64,000 nt of DNA from assembly GCA_964462945.1 (NCBI GenBank), contig CAYWZW010000015.1, positions 1-64,000 of the forward strand, written 5' to 3'. Below, piece after piece: positions 8,459-17,692 of the stretch. The first letter of the stretch is position 1; each line of letters opens with the position of its first letter. Under the pieces are notes generated by a model. It was not told the origin of the DNA. It did no database searches and saw only the letters and a list, made by a program, of their open reading frames with translations. Origin of the DNA: GCA-020343675 sp964462945. Its GTDB lineage: Bacteria; Planctomycetota; Phycisphaerae; Sedimentisphaerales; Anaerobacaceae. The position numbers and the translations under genes were made by a program.

Positions 8459-10930
8459 ATGCAAAGACGATTTCAGGCAGGCCTGCTGTTCATGGTCGTC
8501 TCGACCCTGCCATGCGCCGGCGCCGAAGCGCCCGGCAACCTCATGGACGTGGATTACAGGGCCCTGGTATCGCGCGCGGATTTGAGATACGACCAGCCGG
8601 CCAAACGCAGCGAAGAAGGCATGCCTGTAGGCAACGGCCGCATGGGCAGCCTGGTGTGGACCACGCCGGAGGCGATCAGGTTGCAGATAAACCGCGTCGA
8701 TGTGTTCGCCAACAACTCTTACACCACGAGTTTCCCCGCGCGGAACAGCGATTATTGCGGCGGATGCGGATTTGTCGATATAACCTTTGGAGAGGACGTA
8801 TTCACAAATGAGAAGACTTCACAGCATCTTTCTTGTTACGACGGCCTGGCTGACGTTCGAGGGGACGCGGTCACTGCCAACGTGCTGGCGTGGAACGAGC
8901 AGGACGTGATGGCCTTTGAGGTCAGCGATAACCGAGAGCAACCCGCCGTCATAGCCGCAGTTTTGAGGATGCTCAGGGCGCCCGAAGTAAAGACCGCTGC
9001 GCACACAGCCGTCTCGAAAATCGAAGGCCGCGATGGGAAGATTATATTAACTCAGAAATTCATGGAGGCGGACTACTACTGCGGCTCGGTCGTGGCTGTC
9101 GGTATCGTCGGACGCAAAACCACAGTACAGACGGCCAATGAGAGTGAGATTCAACTGGCTGCCGAGGCGGCAAAAGGGTCTTTTACCATTCTCATAGCCA
9201 GTGCGGCGAGCTTCGACCCGAAGGAAGACATTGTTGCGGCGGCGCTCAAGCAGCTTGCGGCTGCGGAGAAAAGGGGCTATGCAGGGCTGGCGGAGTCGAA
9301 CAAAAGCTGGTGGCACGATTTCTGGTCGAAGGGTTACGTTCAGTTGCACAGCGAAGACGGCGTCGCGGATACCATCGAACAGAATTACACCTACTACCTC
9401 TACGTTATGGCGTGTAGCTCGCGCGGCAAGTTCCCGGCAAAGTTCAATGGGATGATCTGGATTACCGGCGGCGACAGGCGTTCGTGGGGCGGGCAATACT
9501 GGGGCGCAAACCAGGAATGTATGTATAACGCGCTGCTGCCGGCGAACCGGATGGAGCTGCTCGACCCGATGTTCGATATGTACCGGGGCATGTACAATTC
9601 CTGCTCCGTCGCGGCCCAGCAGCAATGGGGCAGCAAGGGCATCTACATCCCCGAGACGGTGGCCTTCGACGGGCTGGCGAAACTGCCCGACGACATCGCG
9701 GCCGAAATGAAAGAGCTGTACCTGCTCAAGAAGCCCTGGGACCGGAGGAGCGAGAAATTCCTCGCCGTAGCACGCACCGGCCAGCCCCATTCGAGCCGAT
9801 GGAACTGGATGGGCGGCGGCAGCTACGTGGACGGCGTCTGGCAGCCGACCGAACGCGGCGGAGGACCGTACGGACCTGTAACGCACATATTCTCACGCGG
9901 CGCGAAGATCGCCTATACGTATTGGCAGCGGTACGAATACACGCTGGACAAGACCTGGCTGCGAGACAGGGCCTACCCGATGCTCAAGGGCGTGGCGGAA
10001 TTCTATCGCAACTACCCGAATGTAAAGAAAGGCGAGGACGGCAAATATCACCTCCACCACGTCAACAGCAACGAGTCCGTCCAGGGCGGACAGGATCCGG
10101 ATGAGGAGATCGCCTCGATCATGGGGATACTGCCGGCGGTCATCAAGGCATCGGAAATACTTGGAGTGGATGCCGAGATGCGGTCGGTGTGGAGGGAATT
10201 TCTGGATAACTTGGCGCCGCTTCCGACCGGCGGCAGCCCGCCCGTCTGGATTCGCGCCTTGCCGCCCATCTTTCGCGGCAGAGGCGACGGCCGTCCGGAC
10301 GGCAATACGATGCCGATATGGTTCTTCGATTTGTGCACGCTTGAAAACGACGACCCCGAAACCATGAAGATCGCCAACGCCACGATGGATGGTTACCTGC
10401 GCAGTCCGGACACGCGGCCCGGCGTGCTGTCCAAAGTCGGTGTAACAGCGGCGATGATGGGCAGGGCCGACGCGGTGCGCTATCTGCTGCCCAACCAATT
10501 GTCTTTCCCGGACCGCGCGCCGATTCTGGCCAATCGGCTGGACCAGCGAGAGGGCGCCCAGACGACCAACGCACAGCGGCTCGGCAGGGTCGCCGATACG
10601 CTGCACAACGCGCTGCTTCAGAGCGTCGCCGCAGGGCCCGCAAGAGAGCCCGTTATTCGTGTCTTCCCCGCCTGGCCTAAGCAGTGGGATGCGGCGTTCA
10701 CCCTGCTGGCTCGCGGTGCGTTCCTGGTCAGTTCCTCGATACGGGGCGGTAAGATCGAATTCGTTCGGGTCAAGTCCCAGGCCGGCGGCGAGTGCCGCCT
10801 TCGCAATCCCTGGCCGGATACGACGGTCGCACTGGAGCGCAACGGCGACAAAGCAGAAGAACTGTCCGGCGACCTGTTGAGGTTCTTAACAACAAAGGGA
10901 GAGGTTACTACGATTCGTCCGTCGAGGTAA
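8459..10930 (+). CDS. GH95-like / DUF5703 six-hairpin glycosidase
   Basis: Secreted protein of 823 residues with the GH95-type layout: an N-terminal beta-sandwich domain followed by an (alpha/alpha)6 barrel. The start at 8459 lies behind GGAGAAGGAAGG, and MQRRFQAGLLFMVVSTLPCAGAEA is a signal peptide. The N-terminal signature is EEGMPVGNGRMGSLVW followed by IRLQINRVDVF, as in GH95 and DUF5703 proteins. The barrel has FNGMIWITGG, YWGANQECMYNALLPANRMELLDPM, and LHHVNSNESVQGGQDPDEE, the last probably holding catalytic polar or acidic residues. GH95 enzymes are inverting alpha-L-fucosidases or alpha-L-galactosidases, which fits the neighbouring GH29-like gene. DUF5703-type proteins of unknown specificity are the main alternative. 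Confidence 0.75.
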   Translation: MQRRFQAGLLFMVVSTLPCAGAEAPGNLMDVDYRALVSRADLRYDQPAKRSEEGMPVGNGRMGSLVWTTPEAIRLQINRVDVFANNSYTTSFPARNSDYCGGCGFVDITFGEDVFTNEKTSQHLSCYDGLADVRGDAVTANVLAWNEQDVMAFEVSDNREQPAVIAAVLRMLRAPEVKTAAHTAVSKIEGRDGKIILTQKFMEADYYCGSVVAVGIVGRKTTVQTANESEIQLAAEAAKGSFTILIASAASFDPKEDIVAAALKQLAAAEKRGYAGLAESNKSWWHDFWSKGYVQLHSEDGVADTIEQNYTYYLYVMACSSRGKFPAKFNGMIWITGGDRRSWGGQYWGANQECMYNALLPANRMELLDPMFDMYRGMYNSCSVAAQQQWGSKGIYIPETVAFDGLAKLPDDIAAEMKELYLLKKPWDRRSEKFLAVARTGQPHSSRWNWMGGGSYVDGVWQPTERGGGPYGPVTHIFSRGAKIAYTYWQRYEYTLDKTWLRDRAYPMLKGVAEFYRNYPNVKKGEDGKYHLHHVNSNESVQGGQDPDEEIASIMGILPAVIKASEILGVDAEMRSVWREFLDNLAPLPTGGSPPVWIRALPPIFRGRGDGRPDGNTMPIWFFDLCTLENDDPETMKIANATMDGYLRSPDTRPGVLSKVGVTAAMMGRADAVRYLLPNQLSFPDRAPILANRLDQREGAQTTNAQRLGRVADTLHNALLQSVAAGPAREPVIRVFPAWPKQWDAAFTLLARGAFLVSSSIRGGKIEFVRVKSQAGGECRLRNPWPDTTVALERNGDKAEELSGDLLRFLTTKGEVTTIRPSR

Positions 10931-10935
10931 CGTGT

Positions 10936-13203
10936 ATGCACAAGGCCAATGTTCTCGCTGCATTGTTGGGCCTATTGTCAGTCCCGATGTTGCCTGCCGC
11001 CGAGCAGCAGGCGGTGGTAGTCTCGGACCGAGAGGTGCGCGTCTCGGCAGGGATTCTCGAGCGGGTAATTGATCTTGCGAATGGGAACTTGAGCACGACT
11101 CGCCTGCGTGTGAATGGCGATGAGCTGCTGGCGGGACCCGCGGCTGAGTTGAGCGTCACCGTCACGCGCGCCGAGCCCAACGCCCGGCCGAAAGGGCTCA
11201 AGCCGGGCGAAGGCGATTCCATCGATAGTGTCAAGACGTTCCAGCCGGGGCAGCACGTTGACCCCGGCGCCTACGACGACACGAGCCTCGGCCAAACGAC
11301 TCGTTGGGTGGAACCCGTTCGCATCCAAGCCAGCCAATGGGCGGACGGTTTCGCCCTCGCAACGCCCGAAGTCTCCGAGCCGAGTCCCGACTCCTCGCGT
11401 TTGACCATCCGCGCACGAGCCCGAAAAGACAGTGCATTGGATGGACTGGTTATCACGGTGATCTACGAAATCTATCGTGGTGAGCCGGTCGTGCGCAAAT
11501 GGGTGGAACTTGCCAACCAGAGCAGCATTTGGCGAAAGATCGAGCAGTTGACGATCGATGACTTCACTCTCGCTCCCGGCATTTCCGATCGCGTGCTGCT
11601 GACCCCTTCAGGCTACGGGGTCCAGTCGAGCATGATCGGCTTTTCGTCGTCCGACGGCACTTTCGGCGTGATTGCAGCCAGCGAGATTCCCTCAGCGCTT
11701 CGCGCTATGGGCGAGAAGGGTTCAATGGGCTACACGAGCGCGATGTTCGAGTGGGTCCTGGCGCCCGGCGAGCAGTTTGTCTGCGAGCCCGTGTTCCTCT
11801 ACGCTTTCAGCGGCCCGGTGGAACAAACCCTCTCCGCTCGCTCGACACCCCTGGACCGGACCGTCGAAGGTCCCTTCCAGCGTTTTCTATCGCGGCACAT
11901 CGACATCGCGGGCGAGCGGCTACCGTGCGATGCGCCCCAATGGCTCACCTGGGCCAATTTCGGTCCCAATCTCAATGACACCATGATTCGCCAGCAGGCC
12001 GATCTCGCCGCTCGCGCCGGCTTCGTGCAGTTTCTCATGGACGACGGCTGGCAGCGCGACCGGCTCGGCACGGAACCGGATGCGGCCAAGTTTCCCGATT
12101 TCGCGGCCACCGCCGCCTATATTCGTTCGCGCGGCTTGAAGGTGGGGCTGTGGCTGTCCTGTTTCCGCGACGCGGACTCACCCGATCTGAAAGCATGGCC
12201 CGATGCCCGCTCATTGCCGGTGGTCACGCGGCTTGGCGGCACCGCGATGAGCTTCACTACGCCTTGGCGCGAATTCTATGCCCAAGATCTGGCCCGGCTG
12301 CATGAACGTTATGGCGCGGCCTATTTCAAGCAGGACTTCAGCAACGTCATCTACGGCGACCTGGCCCAGGATCATCCGAATCGCACGCGCAAAGAATCGC
12401 TCCTTCGCGGCTTGCGCGGGCTGCTGGAGGCTCAGGACCGGCTCCGTGCCCTCGCGCCTAGCGTGATGAACGAGATGACCCACGAGATCTATTGGGACAC
12501 GCCCGGCGCTCCGTGCGATCTGGCCGCCCTCAAGCACGCCGCTCGCTATCACGTCTCGCCCAACGCTTGCCGTGGCATCGTCCCTCGCCCAAGGCCGGGC
12601 CAGACCGCGCCCGCCATCGATCCGCAGAAGCTTCGCGCGGAACTGCTCGCCGCCTGTTACCAGGCGCGGCAGATTTTCTACTCGCATCGCGGCCTCCCGT
12701 TGTATTGCCTCGAATTCTACGGCGCAGCCACCGAGGACCACGAGGGCAGTCTGACTGCCGAGGTCCAGGATCGGCAAGTCGTCAGTTGGCTGCTGGGTGC
12801 GCCGCTGGTTTTCTCGGGCGACTTGAGCACGCTCTCGGCCCAGCATCTGGCGCACTACCAGAAACGATTCGTGCTGGCCAATCGCCTGCATCAATCGTGG
12901 GACATCTATCGCAACTTCCAATTCAGCGGCGTGCCGGCGCCCAACGATGACGATTGGCATTGGTGGGGCAAGCTGAACGACGAAGGTTACGGCGCGGTCG
13001 TTGTGGTGCGCGGCAGCGCGGGCCCCGAGCGCCGGGCGATCAATGTCCCCTGGGTCCAACCGGACCGCCGATACACCGTGGTTGCGTTGTTCACCGAGCG
13101 GCTCTTGGGCGATTTCATGGGCCGCCAACTGCGATCCGCGGGCGTGGAACTGACCCTGCCGGTGTACGGCCAAGAGATACTCGAACTGACGCCGGGCAAA
13201 TAG
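10936..13203 (+). CDS. GH36-like alpha-galactosidase (melibiase family)
   Basis: Secreted 755-residue enzyme of the GH36/GH27 clan. The ATG at 10936 is five bases after the previous stop and starts a signal peptide (MHKANVLAALLGLLSVPMLPAAE). An N-terminal beta-super-sandwich (about 25-330) leads to a TIM barrel. Barrel motifs are WLTWANFG, FLMDDGWQRDRLG, LKVGLWLSCFRD and YFKQDFSN, whose Asp is the expected nucleophile. The late segment VVSWLLGAPLVFSGDLSTLS is also typical of melibiases. Family members release terminal alpha-galactose or, in some cases, alpha-N-acetylgalactosamine. With GH2 and GH97 it suggests galactose-rich side chains as the cluster's substrate. Confidence 0.85.
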   Translation: MHKANVLAALLGLLSVPMLPAAEQQAVVVSDREVRVSAGILERVIDLANGNLSTTRLRVNGDELLAGPAAELSVTVTRAEPNARPKGLKPGEGDSIDSVKTFQPGQHVDPGAYDDTSLGQTTRWVEPVRIQASQWADGFALATPEVSEPSPDSSRLTIRARARKDSALDGLVITVIYEIYRGEPVVRKWVELANQSSIWRKIEQLTIDDFTLAPGISDRVLLTPSGYGVQSSMIGFSSSDGTFGVIAASEIPSALRAMGEKGSMGYTSAMFEWVLAPGEQFVCEPVFLYAFSGPVEQTLSARSTPLDRTVEGPFQRFLSRHIDIAGERLPCDAPQWLTWANFGPNLNDTMIRQQADLAARAGFVQFLMDDGWQRDRLGTEPDAAKFPDFAATAAYIRSRGLKVGLWLSCFRDADSPDLKAWPDARSLPVVTRLGGTAMSFTTPWREFYAQDLARLHERYGAAYFKQDFSNVIYGDLAQDHPNRTRKESLLRGLRGLLEAQDRLRALAPSVMNEMTHEIYWDTPGAPCDLAALKHAARYHVSPNACRGIVPRPRPGQTAPAIDPQKLRAELLAACYQARQIFYSHRGLPLYCLEFYGAATEDHEGSLTAEVQDRQVVSWLLGAPLVFSGDLSTLSAQHLAHYQKRFVLANRLHQSWDIYRNFQFSGVPAPNDDDWHWWGKLNDEGYGAVVVVRGSAGPERRAINVPWVQPDRRYTVVALFTERLLGDFMGRQLRSAGVELTLPVYGQEILELTPGK

Positions 13204-13295
13204 ATTCACCCGACGAGACCCAAGACTCAAGGCTGGAGTCTGGAGGTCGGACTACAAGAAAGACAACAGCAATGAGAGCTCAAGAGCCAAATATC

Positions 13296-13380
13296 AAAGG
13301 GAACAGAGACATAAAGGTGCAAAGTGAAGCCTCGCTTCATGCCTCTGCTCCTTTGTCCCTTTACTCCTTTGCGCCTTTTC
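13296..13380. repeat. Imperfect intergenic palindrome
   Basis: AAAGGTGCAAAG (13313-13324) pairs with CTTTGCGCCTTT (13367-13378) with one mismatch, and TGAAGC (13325-13330) pairs with GCTTCA (13334-13339). The element lies immediately before the next gene and may overlap its 5' end if that gene starts upstream of 13401. Confidence 0.6.
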
Positions 13381-13400
13381 GTTGCATAACTCGGCGCGGG

Positions 13401-15533
13401 ATGTTAAAGGCACTAACAGCGTCTGGTCTTTGTGCTGCGATGCCGAAGGTCGCGCTGGGCCAACCCTCCGTTTCCCGGCCGGACTGGAAGTCAGTGGTCG
13501 CAGCGTATCTCGAAAGCCTGTCGCGTTCAGACGGAGGATACGCGTGGGAAGACCAGCCGCACTCCCACCTGACGCCGACCTTTGCCGTGATCGGCAGCTA
13601 CCGGGCGCTGAAACGTAACCCGCCGAGCAAAAGCAGGCTGGCCGAGTTTGTCCGTACGCACCATCCCTCCCAATTGAAAAAACTCGAACAGGAGCATCGC
13701 CAGTTCGAATTCCAGCAGATTCAAAGTCTGCTCTGGCTGGGCGAGGATTGCTCGGCCTTTCGCGAGCGGGTGCTCAGTTGGAAAAGCCCGCAGCGCTATC
13801 TCAAACAATACGAGCAGCACAGCTATCCGATCTTTCGGTTCCAGTTGACGGCATTCACGTGCCGCGAGTTGCTCGGCCTGCCGCTGGATGACCTTTCACA
13901 GGAATTCATCGACTACCTGAACGAGCGGCGTCGCGCCAACGGCAGCTTCAACAACACGCCCGCTGCGGACGGCGGCGACGGTCACGTAATGAACACCTGG
14001 TGGGGCATTGAGGCGCTGCGGGCGCTGGGCCGCACTGGTGAAAAGAAAGAGGAAACCATCGCGTGGCTGCGGGCCTGCCAGCTTCCTAACGGCGGCTTCA
14101 CGTATCAGCCCAAAGCCGAAATCGCCGGCTGGGACGACGTAGCTTACACGTGGTCCGCCGAGCGCGCGTTAAAACAGATCGGCGCTGCACCGGCCGATAA
14201 GAACGCGTGTATTCGCTATCTTCACTCGCTATGGAACGCTGACGGGGGCTTTGCCGACCGGTCCGGTTGGGCGAGCAATCCGGTGGCGACCTATTATGCC
14301 CTGGAGGCACTTGACGTACTGGACGCACTGGGTTCCATTGCCAACCATCAAAAAGCTGCGCCTAATCGAAGCGCAGCACTGCCATCGGGGGTGAAAGTCT
14401 TCACGATTCAAATCGAAGCTCACGGCCAAGGCAGCCCTGCCGAGGCCGTAGATTTGGCCCGCGCGTTGCGTATTCACCTCTGGGGCGCCAAAAACGCCAG
14501 GCCGCAGTGGATTGCCCGTGCCCAGGAGCTTGCCGACCGCGGGAACGTGCCTGTCACGTTCTTCGTTGCCAACGAAGAATACGGCACATGGGTGGACACG
14601 CCGGGCCTGGGCACTTACAGCCACACGAGCGACATCATCGCGCCGGCCGGCGCCGATTTCGGGCCGTCGTTGGCGAATCAAGGTGTGGTCTCGTGGCCGG
14701 AGTTTCGCCGGCGGCGGCTGGCTCCGCTGGAGAAAGCCGGGGGACGCTTGCTCTGGCAATTCGGCGAAAATGAGGAGCTGACTCGGATTTATCTGGACGA
14801 CTCGCTGCAGCGCGGCGGCTATGCGGCCATCAGCACGTTTCATTTCGGCAACCCGGACTTCACAAACAGCGAGCCTTTTTTGAATCGCTATCGGCTTGCG
14901 ATTCCGTTCATCGCCTTGCAGGATGCGCACGGCGGCGAGCCCTGGTGGTTTGCCGATATGACCACGGGCTTTCGCACGGTGTTTCTTGCTCGCGAGCCGA
15001 CGTGGGAAGGCTGGCTTGAAGCGCTGCAAAGAAACTGGATTGCCGCTATCCGCCACGATGCGGTCAGCGGATTTAAGACCTGGATGCACGGCGGGGTGCC
15101 CGATGTGATGGACTTTATCCGCAGCCGGGAAAGCCAGTGGCGATGGTGGGATAACCCGCAGATTCAGCGTCCGTTGGTGTCCATCGTTGCCGTCACGGCG
15201 GAGGACGAGTTTGAGGCCGCACGGCCGGAAAAAGGTATCGTTATTCGCGTGCGTACCGCCTGGGAAAATACCGCTCAGGGTCTGCCCAAAAAACCGATCA
15301 CCGAATTAGTGAAATTGAGTGTAGATGGCGTGCAGGTCTCGCCGACCCTTGTGGCGAAAAAGCGGCCCGGCGGCGCAGCCTTCGAGGACCACTATCACCA
15401 ATTCCACTTAGCTGACCCCTCGCCGGGGAAACACACCGCAGCCGCACGTGTGCGCGTTCTCGAAACAAACACAGAGTCGGACCGCACCATCGAAATACGT
15501 TGGGAAAGTGGCAGAATACTGGATTTCAGGTAG
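13401..15533 (+). CDS. Prenyltransferase/terpene-cyclase-fold repeat protein with PHP-like C-terminal domain
   Basis: Two-part exported protein of about 710 residues. The first 310 residues hold repeated alpha-alpha units of the prenyltransferase/squalene-cyclase type, each marked by DGG or NGS/NGG turns (RSDGGYAWE, ANGSFNN, PNGGFTYQ, ADGGFADR). The second half opens with VFTIQIEAHGQGSPAEA, has VPVTFFVANEEYG and LPFIALQDAHGGEPWW-like sequence, and ends in a beta domain. The His/Asp/Glu pattern resembles metal-dependent PHP-type hydrolases, but that is inference. Start choice is uncertain: just before ATG 13401 the frame reads TRRG followed by MLKALTASG, so a twin-arginine signal would be complete if translation began upstream (ATG at 13272 or a TTG near 13354), through the palindromic repeat. 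Function unknown. Confidence 0.6.
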   Translation: MLKALTASGLCAAMPKVALGQPSVSRPDWKSVVAAYLESLSRSDGGYAWEDQPHSHLTPTFAVIGSYRALKRNPPSKSRLAEFVRTHHPSQLKKLEQEHRQFEFQQIQSLLWLGEDCSAFRERVLSWKSPQRYLKQYEQHSYPIFRFQLTAFTCRELLGLPLDDLSQEFIDYLNERRRANGSFNNTPAADGGDGHVMNTWWGIEALRALGRTGEKKEETIAWLRACQLPNGGFTYQPKAEIAGWDDVAYTWSAERALKQIGAAPADKNACIRYLHSLWNADGGFADRSGWASNPVATYYALEALDVLDALGSIANHQKAAPNRSAALPSGVKVFTIQIEAHGQGSPAEAVDLARALRIHLWGAKNARPQWIARAQELADRGNVPVTFFVANEEYGTWVDTPGLGTYSHTSDIIAPAGADFGPSLANQGVVSWPEFRRRRLAPLEKAGGRLLWQFGENEELTRIYLDDSLQRGGYAAISTFHFGNPDFTNSEPFLNRYRLAIPFIALQDAHGGEPWWFADMTTGFRTVFLAREPTWEGWLEALQRNWIAAIRHDAVSGFKTWMHGGVPDVMDFIRSRESQWRWWDNPQIQRPLVSIVAVTAEDEFEAARPEKGIVIRVRTAWENTAQGLPKKPITELVKLSVDGVQVSPTLVAKKRPGGAAFEDHYHQFHLADPSPGKHTAAARVRVLETNTESDRTIEIRWESGRILDFR

Positions 15534-15593
15534 ATCAGGAGTGTCCTTCGGCCATGCGCGTAGTGAAGCAGGGTGGTTTGATGGCCAGAAGTA

Positions 15594-15623
15594 TTGAAAT
15601 CGAAGGGTACATGCCGGTATCAT
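15594..15623 (+). promoter_or_regulatory. Candidate promoter for the FemAB/GNAT-like gene
   Basis: TTGAAA at 15594 and TATCAT at 15618 with an 18-base spacer, 54 bases before the start at 15677. It would separate transcription of the AT-rich gene from the GH cluster. Confidence 0.4.
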
Positions 15624-15676
15624 AACAGCCATACCGTGCAGAAGCACCGTTTATAAAGGTAAATGGGAAATATCGG

Positions 15677-16870
15677 ATGAAGAAAATCCTTGCTATAGGC
15701 AAGAGTATTTATCACGCGATGCCGGCTTGTCTTCGATATTTCTTTTCGCCTGCCAGACTAATATACAGGCTTTTAAATGTTCTCAGAGTGGACCTGTGGG
15801 TTATAACGGGAGATGAGATTTCCAGCAGGCAGAAGCTCGTCATTATCTATGCCGGCCATGAAGCGGGTAAGAACTATCTGGCCGACCTGGCTTTTGGCGG
15901 TTCTCATAGAGACAGTTACGTCGGACGAAAATGGCTATGGGAAATCCCGAAAACAGTCGACGAAAGTCCTTGCGATTGCTCTTTGATGATTGCTGAAGCA
16001 CCGAAGGTTTTGCGCATCCTCTTCCGAAAAAGGAAGTACCTTTATGTTCCGTGCTGGGTCTCCGGCGAAATAGATGTTTCGGGCAACGATTGTTCATTCT
16101 TGAAGAACGAAAGCCTCAAATCAGATGTGCGTAAAATAAGAAAGAATAAGCTTCATTTCGAAGCAACGAATAGACCATCTGATCTCCGCGATTTTTACTA
16201 CAACATGTACATACCTTATATTACCAAAACCCACGGCAATAGATCTGAAATCGTGAGCTACGATTTTGTGAAGAGCGAATTTGGAGAACGGCGTCTGCTC
16301 AATGACCTTCTTCTTATCAAAAAGGAAGAGGAATATGTAGCGGGAATATTGCTTGGTTTTAAGAACAATAGAGCCCAATTGTGGTATCTTGGCATCAAGG
16401 ATGGCAATTTGGATTATGTCCAGGATGGTGCCATAGGAGCTCTATTCTATTTCTCAGTCCGCTATTTGGAAGGAAAAGGCTTCACGAGAATTGGTTTCGG
16501 CAGGTCAAGACCATTTCTCAGAGATGGTGTATTGCGATTCAAGAGGAAATGGAATCCGAGAATATTTAATGAATACACAGTAGGTTTTGTAATCAGACCA
16601 CTATCATGGGCAGATGGAGTTAAAGGGTTCTTCGTGAACAATCCTTTCATCTATGAAGACAAAGCAGAGCTCAATGGCGCCCTATTTGTTCCAGGTGACC
16701 GGTCTCTTTCCGCAAAGGATTTGGAAAAAATACATAAAGATTACTATCTAAAAGGCTTATCGAAATTGGTGATTTATCGTTTTGGAGAGGTTAACGGCAA
16801 AATGCCAAGTGCCCTGCCCCAGGAAGGTTCTGACAGAATAACAATCTGTTCAGTGGAAACTATATTGTAG
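15677..16870 (+). CDS. FemAB/GNAT-like acyltransferase (BioF2-type acetyltransferase domain)
   Basis: Cytoplasmic protein of 397 residues whose second half resembles the FemAB-like GNAT domain found in peptidoglycan peptide ligases and in exopolysaccharide-linked acyltransferases. Visible features are LKSDVRKIRKNKLHFEATN (the usual entry to the domain), ILLGFKNNRAQLWYLGIKDG, GALFYFSVRYLEGKGFTRIGFG, and GVLRFKRKWNPR near the end. There is no signal peptide. Its composition is clearly more AT-rich than every neighbour, with runs such as AAAATACATAAAGATTACTATCTAAAAG-type codons at the 3' end, which suggests recent acquisition. It stands alone between the GH run and the acetyltransferase-hgcAB group. 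The substrate cannot be predicted. Confidence 0.65.
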   Translation: MKKILAIGKSIYHAMPACLRYFFSPARLIYRLLNVLRVDLWVITGDEISSRQKLVIIYAGHEAGKNYLADLAFGGSHRDSYVGRKWLWEIPKTVDESPCDCSLMIAEAPKVLRILFRKRKYLYVPCWVSGEIDVSGNDCSFLKNESLKSDVRKIRKNKLHFEATNRPSDLRDFYYNMYIPYITKTHGNRSEIVSYDFVKSEFGERRLLNDLLLIKKEEEYVAGILLGFKNNRAQLWYLGIKDGNLDYVQDGAIGALFYFSVRYLEGKGFTRIGFGRSRPFLRDGVLRFKRKWNPRIFNEYTVGFVIRPLSWADGVKGFFVNNPFIYEDKAELNGALFVPGDRSLSAKDLEKIHKDYYLKGLSKLVIYRFGEVNGKMPSALPQEGSDRITICSVETIL

Positions 16871-16911
16871 ACAGCGAAAAAGGTTGTTGAAGAAATAATC
16901 TCCTCTCTGAA

Positions 16912-16941
16912 TTGGTTAAACCTGAATAAAGTAAATATGTT
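16912..16941 (+). promoter_or_regulatory. Weak candidate promoter upstream of the GNAT-hgcAB group
   Basis: TTGGTT at 16912 and TATGTT at 16936 with an 18-base spacer, followed by the multi-hairpin repeat before the GNAT gene. The match is poor and no better box is visible closer to 17103. Confidence 0.25.
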
Positions 16942-16951
16942 ATGATTCGTG

Positions 16952-17035
16952 ATTCCTGCTCCCCGTTTTCACGGGGACAAGTTTACACCTGCGGAAGCAG
17001 GTGCAGGAATGACGTCACCCCCGCGAAAGCGGGGG
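16952..17035. repeat. Multi-hairpin intergenic repeat
   Basis: Three GC-rich hairpins lie in a row: CCCCGT/ACGGGG (16961-16976), CACCTGC/GCAGGTG (16986-17003) and CCCCCGC/GCGGGGG (17018-17035), each with a four-base TTTC, GGAA or GAAA loop. In addition ATTCCTGC (16952-16959) pairs with GCAGGAAT (17003-17010), enclosing the first two. It resembles dispersed palindromic repeats and is unlikely to be gene-specific. Confidence 0.8.
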
Positions 17036-17102
17036 TCGCACGATCCTTTACCTCACACTACATGAAGGGGCTGCACAGGGTGGAGCTCATTCATAGGGCA
17101 AG

Positions 17103-17681
17103 ATGACGAATAAATCAGGGCACATATCAATCCGGCGTGCCGCGGGGGAGGATGCACGCCTTCTGTCGGCTATGGGACGGCTGACCTTCACGCAATCGTA
17201 TGCCAGTATCATTCCGCCGGAAGAGCTGGCAAGCTATACGAGCCGGGCCTTCAGTTTGGAGCAGTTGAGATCCGAACTGACTGTTCCAGGGATTACGTAT
17301 CTGCTGGCGCTGGCCGGGACGACTGCTTGCGGCTATTCCAAGCTGGCGCCGACCGCCCCGCCGCTGGAAATAAACGGCCCAAATCCGGCGGAATTAGTTC
17401 GTCTGTACGTTCTGCCCGACTGGACTGGAAAGGGGATCGGGACAACGCTGATCAAAGAAAGTCTGGACGCCGCTCTCGAACAGGGTTACTGTTCCTGCTG
17501 GCTGCGCGTCTGGCGGGGAAATGAACGCGCCATCAGATTTTATCGTCGTTGGGGATTTCGTGAAGTCGGCAGTGAACCGTATAATGTTGGAAAATGCCGC
17601 GAGACGGTATTTCTGATGGTTCGAGCCTTGGCCGCCAGCAGGCGAGCTTTAGATGCTGCCTCTGAGAAAACATACTACTGA
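17103..17681 (+). CDS. GNAT family N-acetyltransferase
   Basis: Small cytoplasmic acetyl-CoA-dependent N-acetyltransferase of 192 residues, normal length for GNAT. The acetyl-CoA-binding motif is LYVLPDWTGKGIGTTLI near residues 100-116 (R/Q-x-x-G-x-G/A type, here TGKGIG), followed by the ARALYRR-like stretch NERAIRFYRRWGF, the usual helix and beta-bulge. The pattern is close to PaiA-type polyamine or amino-acid acetyltransferases, but the substrate is open. It ends 11 bases before hgcA on the same strand, so the two probably share a transcript. I see no functional link to mercury methylation. Confidence 0.85.
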   Translation: MTNKSGHISIRRAAGEDARLLSAMGRLTFTQSYASIIPPEELASYTSRAFSLEQLRSELTVPGITYLLALAGTTACGYSKLAPTAPPLEINGPNPAELVRLYVLPDWTGKGIGTTLIKESLDAALEQGYCSCWLRVWRGNERAIRFYRRWGFREVGSEPYNVGKCRETVFLMVRALAASRRALDAASEKTYY

Positions 17682-17692
17682 GAGTCGGAAGA

